Part shown: one piece after another, positions 5,367 through 5,802 of the stretch
Layout: each line of letters begins with the position of its first letter
Numbering within the stretch: position 1 is the first letter of the stretch
Source of the DNA: Candidatus Bathyarchaeota archaeon
GTDB lineage: Archaea; Thermoproteota; Bathyarchaeia; TCS64
Length of the DNA stretch: 5,802 bases
Assembly: GCA_016867505.1 (NCBI GenBank)
Contig: VGJH01000083.1
Coordinates: forward strand, 1-5,802
Direction: 5' to 3'
Made by a program: the position numbers and the translations under genes
Notes under the pieces: model-generated
Seen by the model: only the letters and a program-made list of their open reading frames with translations
What the model was told of the DNA's origin: nothing
Database searches by the model: none

Positions 5367-5802
5367 ATGAAAGTATTGATAGTATATGATTCAAGTTCTG
5401 GAAACACTGAAAAAATGGCGTCCTTAGTTGCTGAAGGAGTCTCAAGTGAAGGCGTGGATGTAGTTATTAAGAAAGTTGATAATGCTTCCGTTGATGAATT
5501 ACTCAGTTATCATGGCATAATTTTAGGTTCACCAGTATACTATGGTCTGCCTTCAAGTAAAATTAAGAAGTTTTTAGATGATTCAGCAAAGTTTCATGGT
5601 AAATTAGAGGGAAAAATTGGAGGAGCATTCGTTAGTTCTGGTGGGACTCATACAGGTGCAGAAACAACTCTGATAGCACTTTTGGAAGCATTATTAATTC
5701 ATGGAATGGTAATTCAGGGAGCATCAAGCTGGAATCATTATGGTTCAGCTTCAGTAGGTGCTCCTGATAACGAAAAAACTCGTGAAACTTGCAGAAAAGA
5801 AG
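5367..5802 (+). CDS. WrbA/flavodoxin-family FMN protein, 3' end beyond window
   Basis: The first 145 residues of a flavodoxin-fold protein, probably an NAD(P)H:quinone oxidoreductase of the WrbA type or a related flavodoxin. It starts MKVLIVYDSSSGNTEKMA, with the FMN phosphate loop SSSGNTEKM at residues 9-17. GSPVYYGLPSSKIKKFLD (54-71) and SGGTHTGAETTL (91-102) are the other isoalloxazine-side loops, and NHYGSASVGAPDN (123-135) matches the WrbA-like loop near the end of the fold. WrbA-type proteins run to about 200 residues, so some 40-60 are missing. ATG 5367 is preceded by GTGAT (5356-5360), matching the distal part of the archaeal AGGAGGTGAT site at 6 bases. It follows the flavin reductase gene in the same orientation, pointing to a shared redox role such as quinone or oxygen-stress handling. 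Confidence 0.9.
   Translation, partial: MKVLIVYDSSSGNTEKMASLVAEGVSSEGVDVVIKKVDNASVDELLSYHGIILGSPVYYGLPSSKIKKFLDDSAKFHGKLEGKIGGAFVSSGGTHTGAETTLIALLEALLIHGMVIQGASSWNHYGSASVGAPDNEKTRETCRKE

Noticed and set aside
5001..5407. Minus-strand open frames opposite the flavin reductase and flavodoxin genes
   Set aside because: They are antisense to well-supported coding sequence and show no domain or ribosome site.
1..5802. tRNA, rRNA, CRISPR array, insertion sequence or attachment site
   Set aside because: I found no cloverleaf-like GC-rich segment, spaced repeats, transposase motifs or terminal inverted repeats on either strand.

Overview
The window is AT-rich chromosomal DNA that most resembles an archaeon. 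TATA-like boxes sit about 25 bases before the predicted transcript starts, strong GGAGG ribosome sites occur inside operons, and TTG and GTG starts are used. The lineage cannot be fixed from sequence alone; a mesophilic TACK-type archaeon such as a Bathyarchaeia relative is a guess. The genes are mostly amino-acid and sulfur metabolism. No mobile element, CRISPR array or RNA gene is visible.

Left end: a homoserine kinase gene (thrB), cut by the window edge, is transcribed leftwards from 471. Diverging from it is a two-gene unit: a small NifU-type Fe-S scaffold protein (678-899) and a small HExxH metallopeptidase (1019-1381, probably extending back to about 914).

Centre: a tight three-gene operon (1639-4327) runs rightwards behind its own promoter and an 18-bp perfect palindrome. 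It encodes a threonine-synthase-like PLP enzyme, a ubiquitin-fold sulfur carrier ending in Gly-Gly that closely resembles mycobacterial CysO, and an E1-like adenylyltransferase fused to a rhodanese domain (MoeZ type). The gaps are 2 bases each, and the carrier's Gly-Gly codons are also the ribosome site of the next gene. The likely scheme is that the MoeZ-like protein adenylates and sulfurates the carrier C-terminus, and the thiocarboxylate then delivers sulfur to an amino-acid precursor activated by the PLP enzyme. This parallels CysO/CysM/MoeZ of Mycobacterium, with a ThrC-family enzyme in the CysM position. That last step is inference; the PLP enzyme may be an ordinary threonine synthase using the product of ThrB.

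Right end: a leftward ASCH/PUA-like gene, broken by an in-frame TGA, converges on the sulfur operon and overlaps its 3' end. Diverging from it is a rightward pair: a flavin-reductase-like FMN protein and a WrbA/flavodoxin-type protein that runs off the window, probably a small flavin redox unit.

Two genes (the metallopeptidase and the PLP enzyme) have reading frames that continue upstream to a strong, well-spaced GGAGG, yet contain no ATG, GTG or TTG there. This is either non-canonical initiation or an error or mutation in the sequence.
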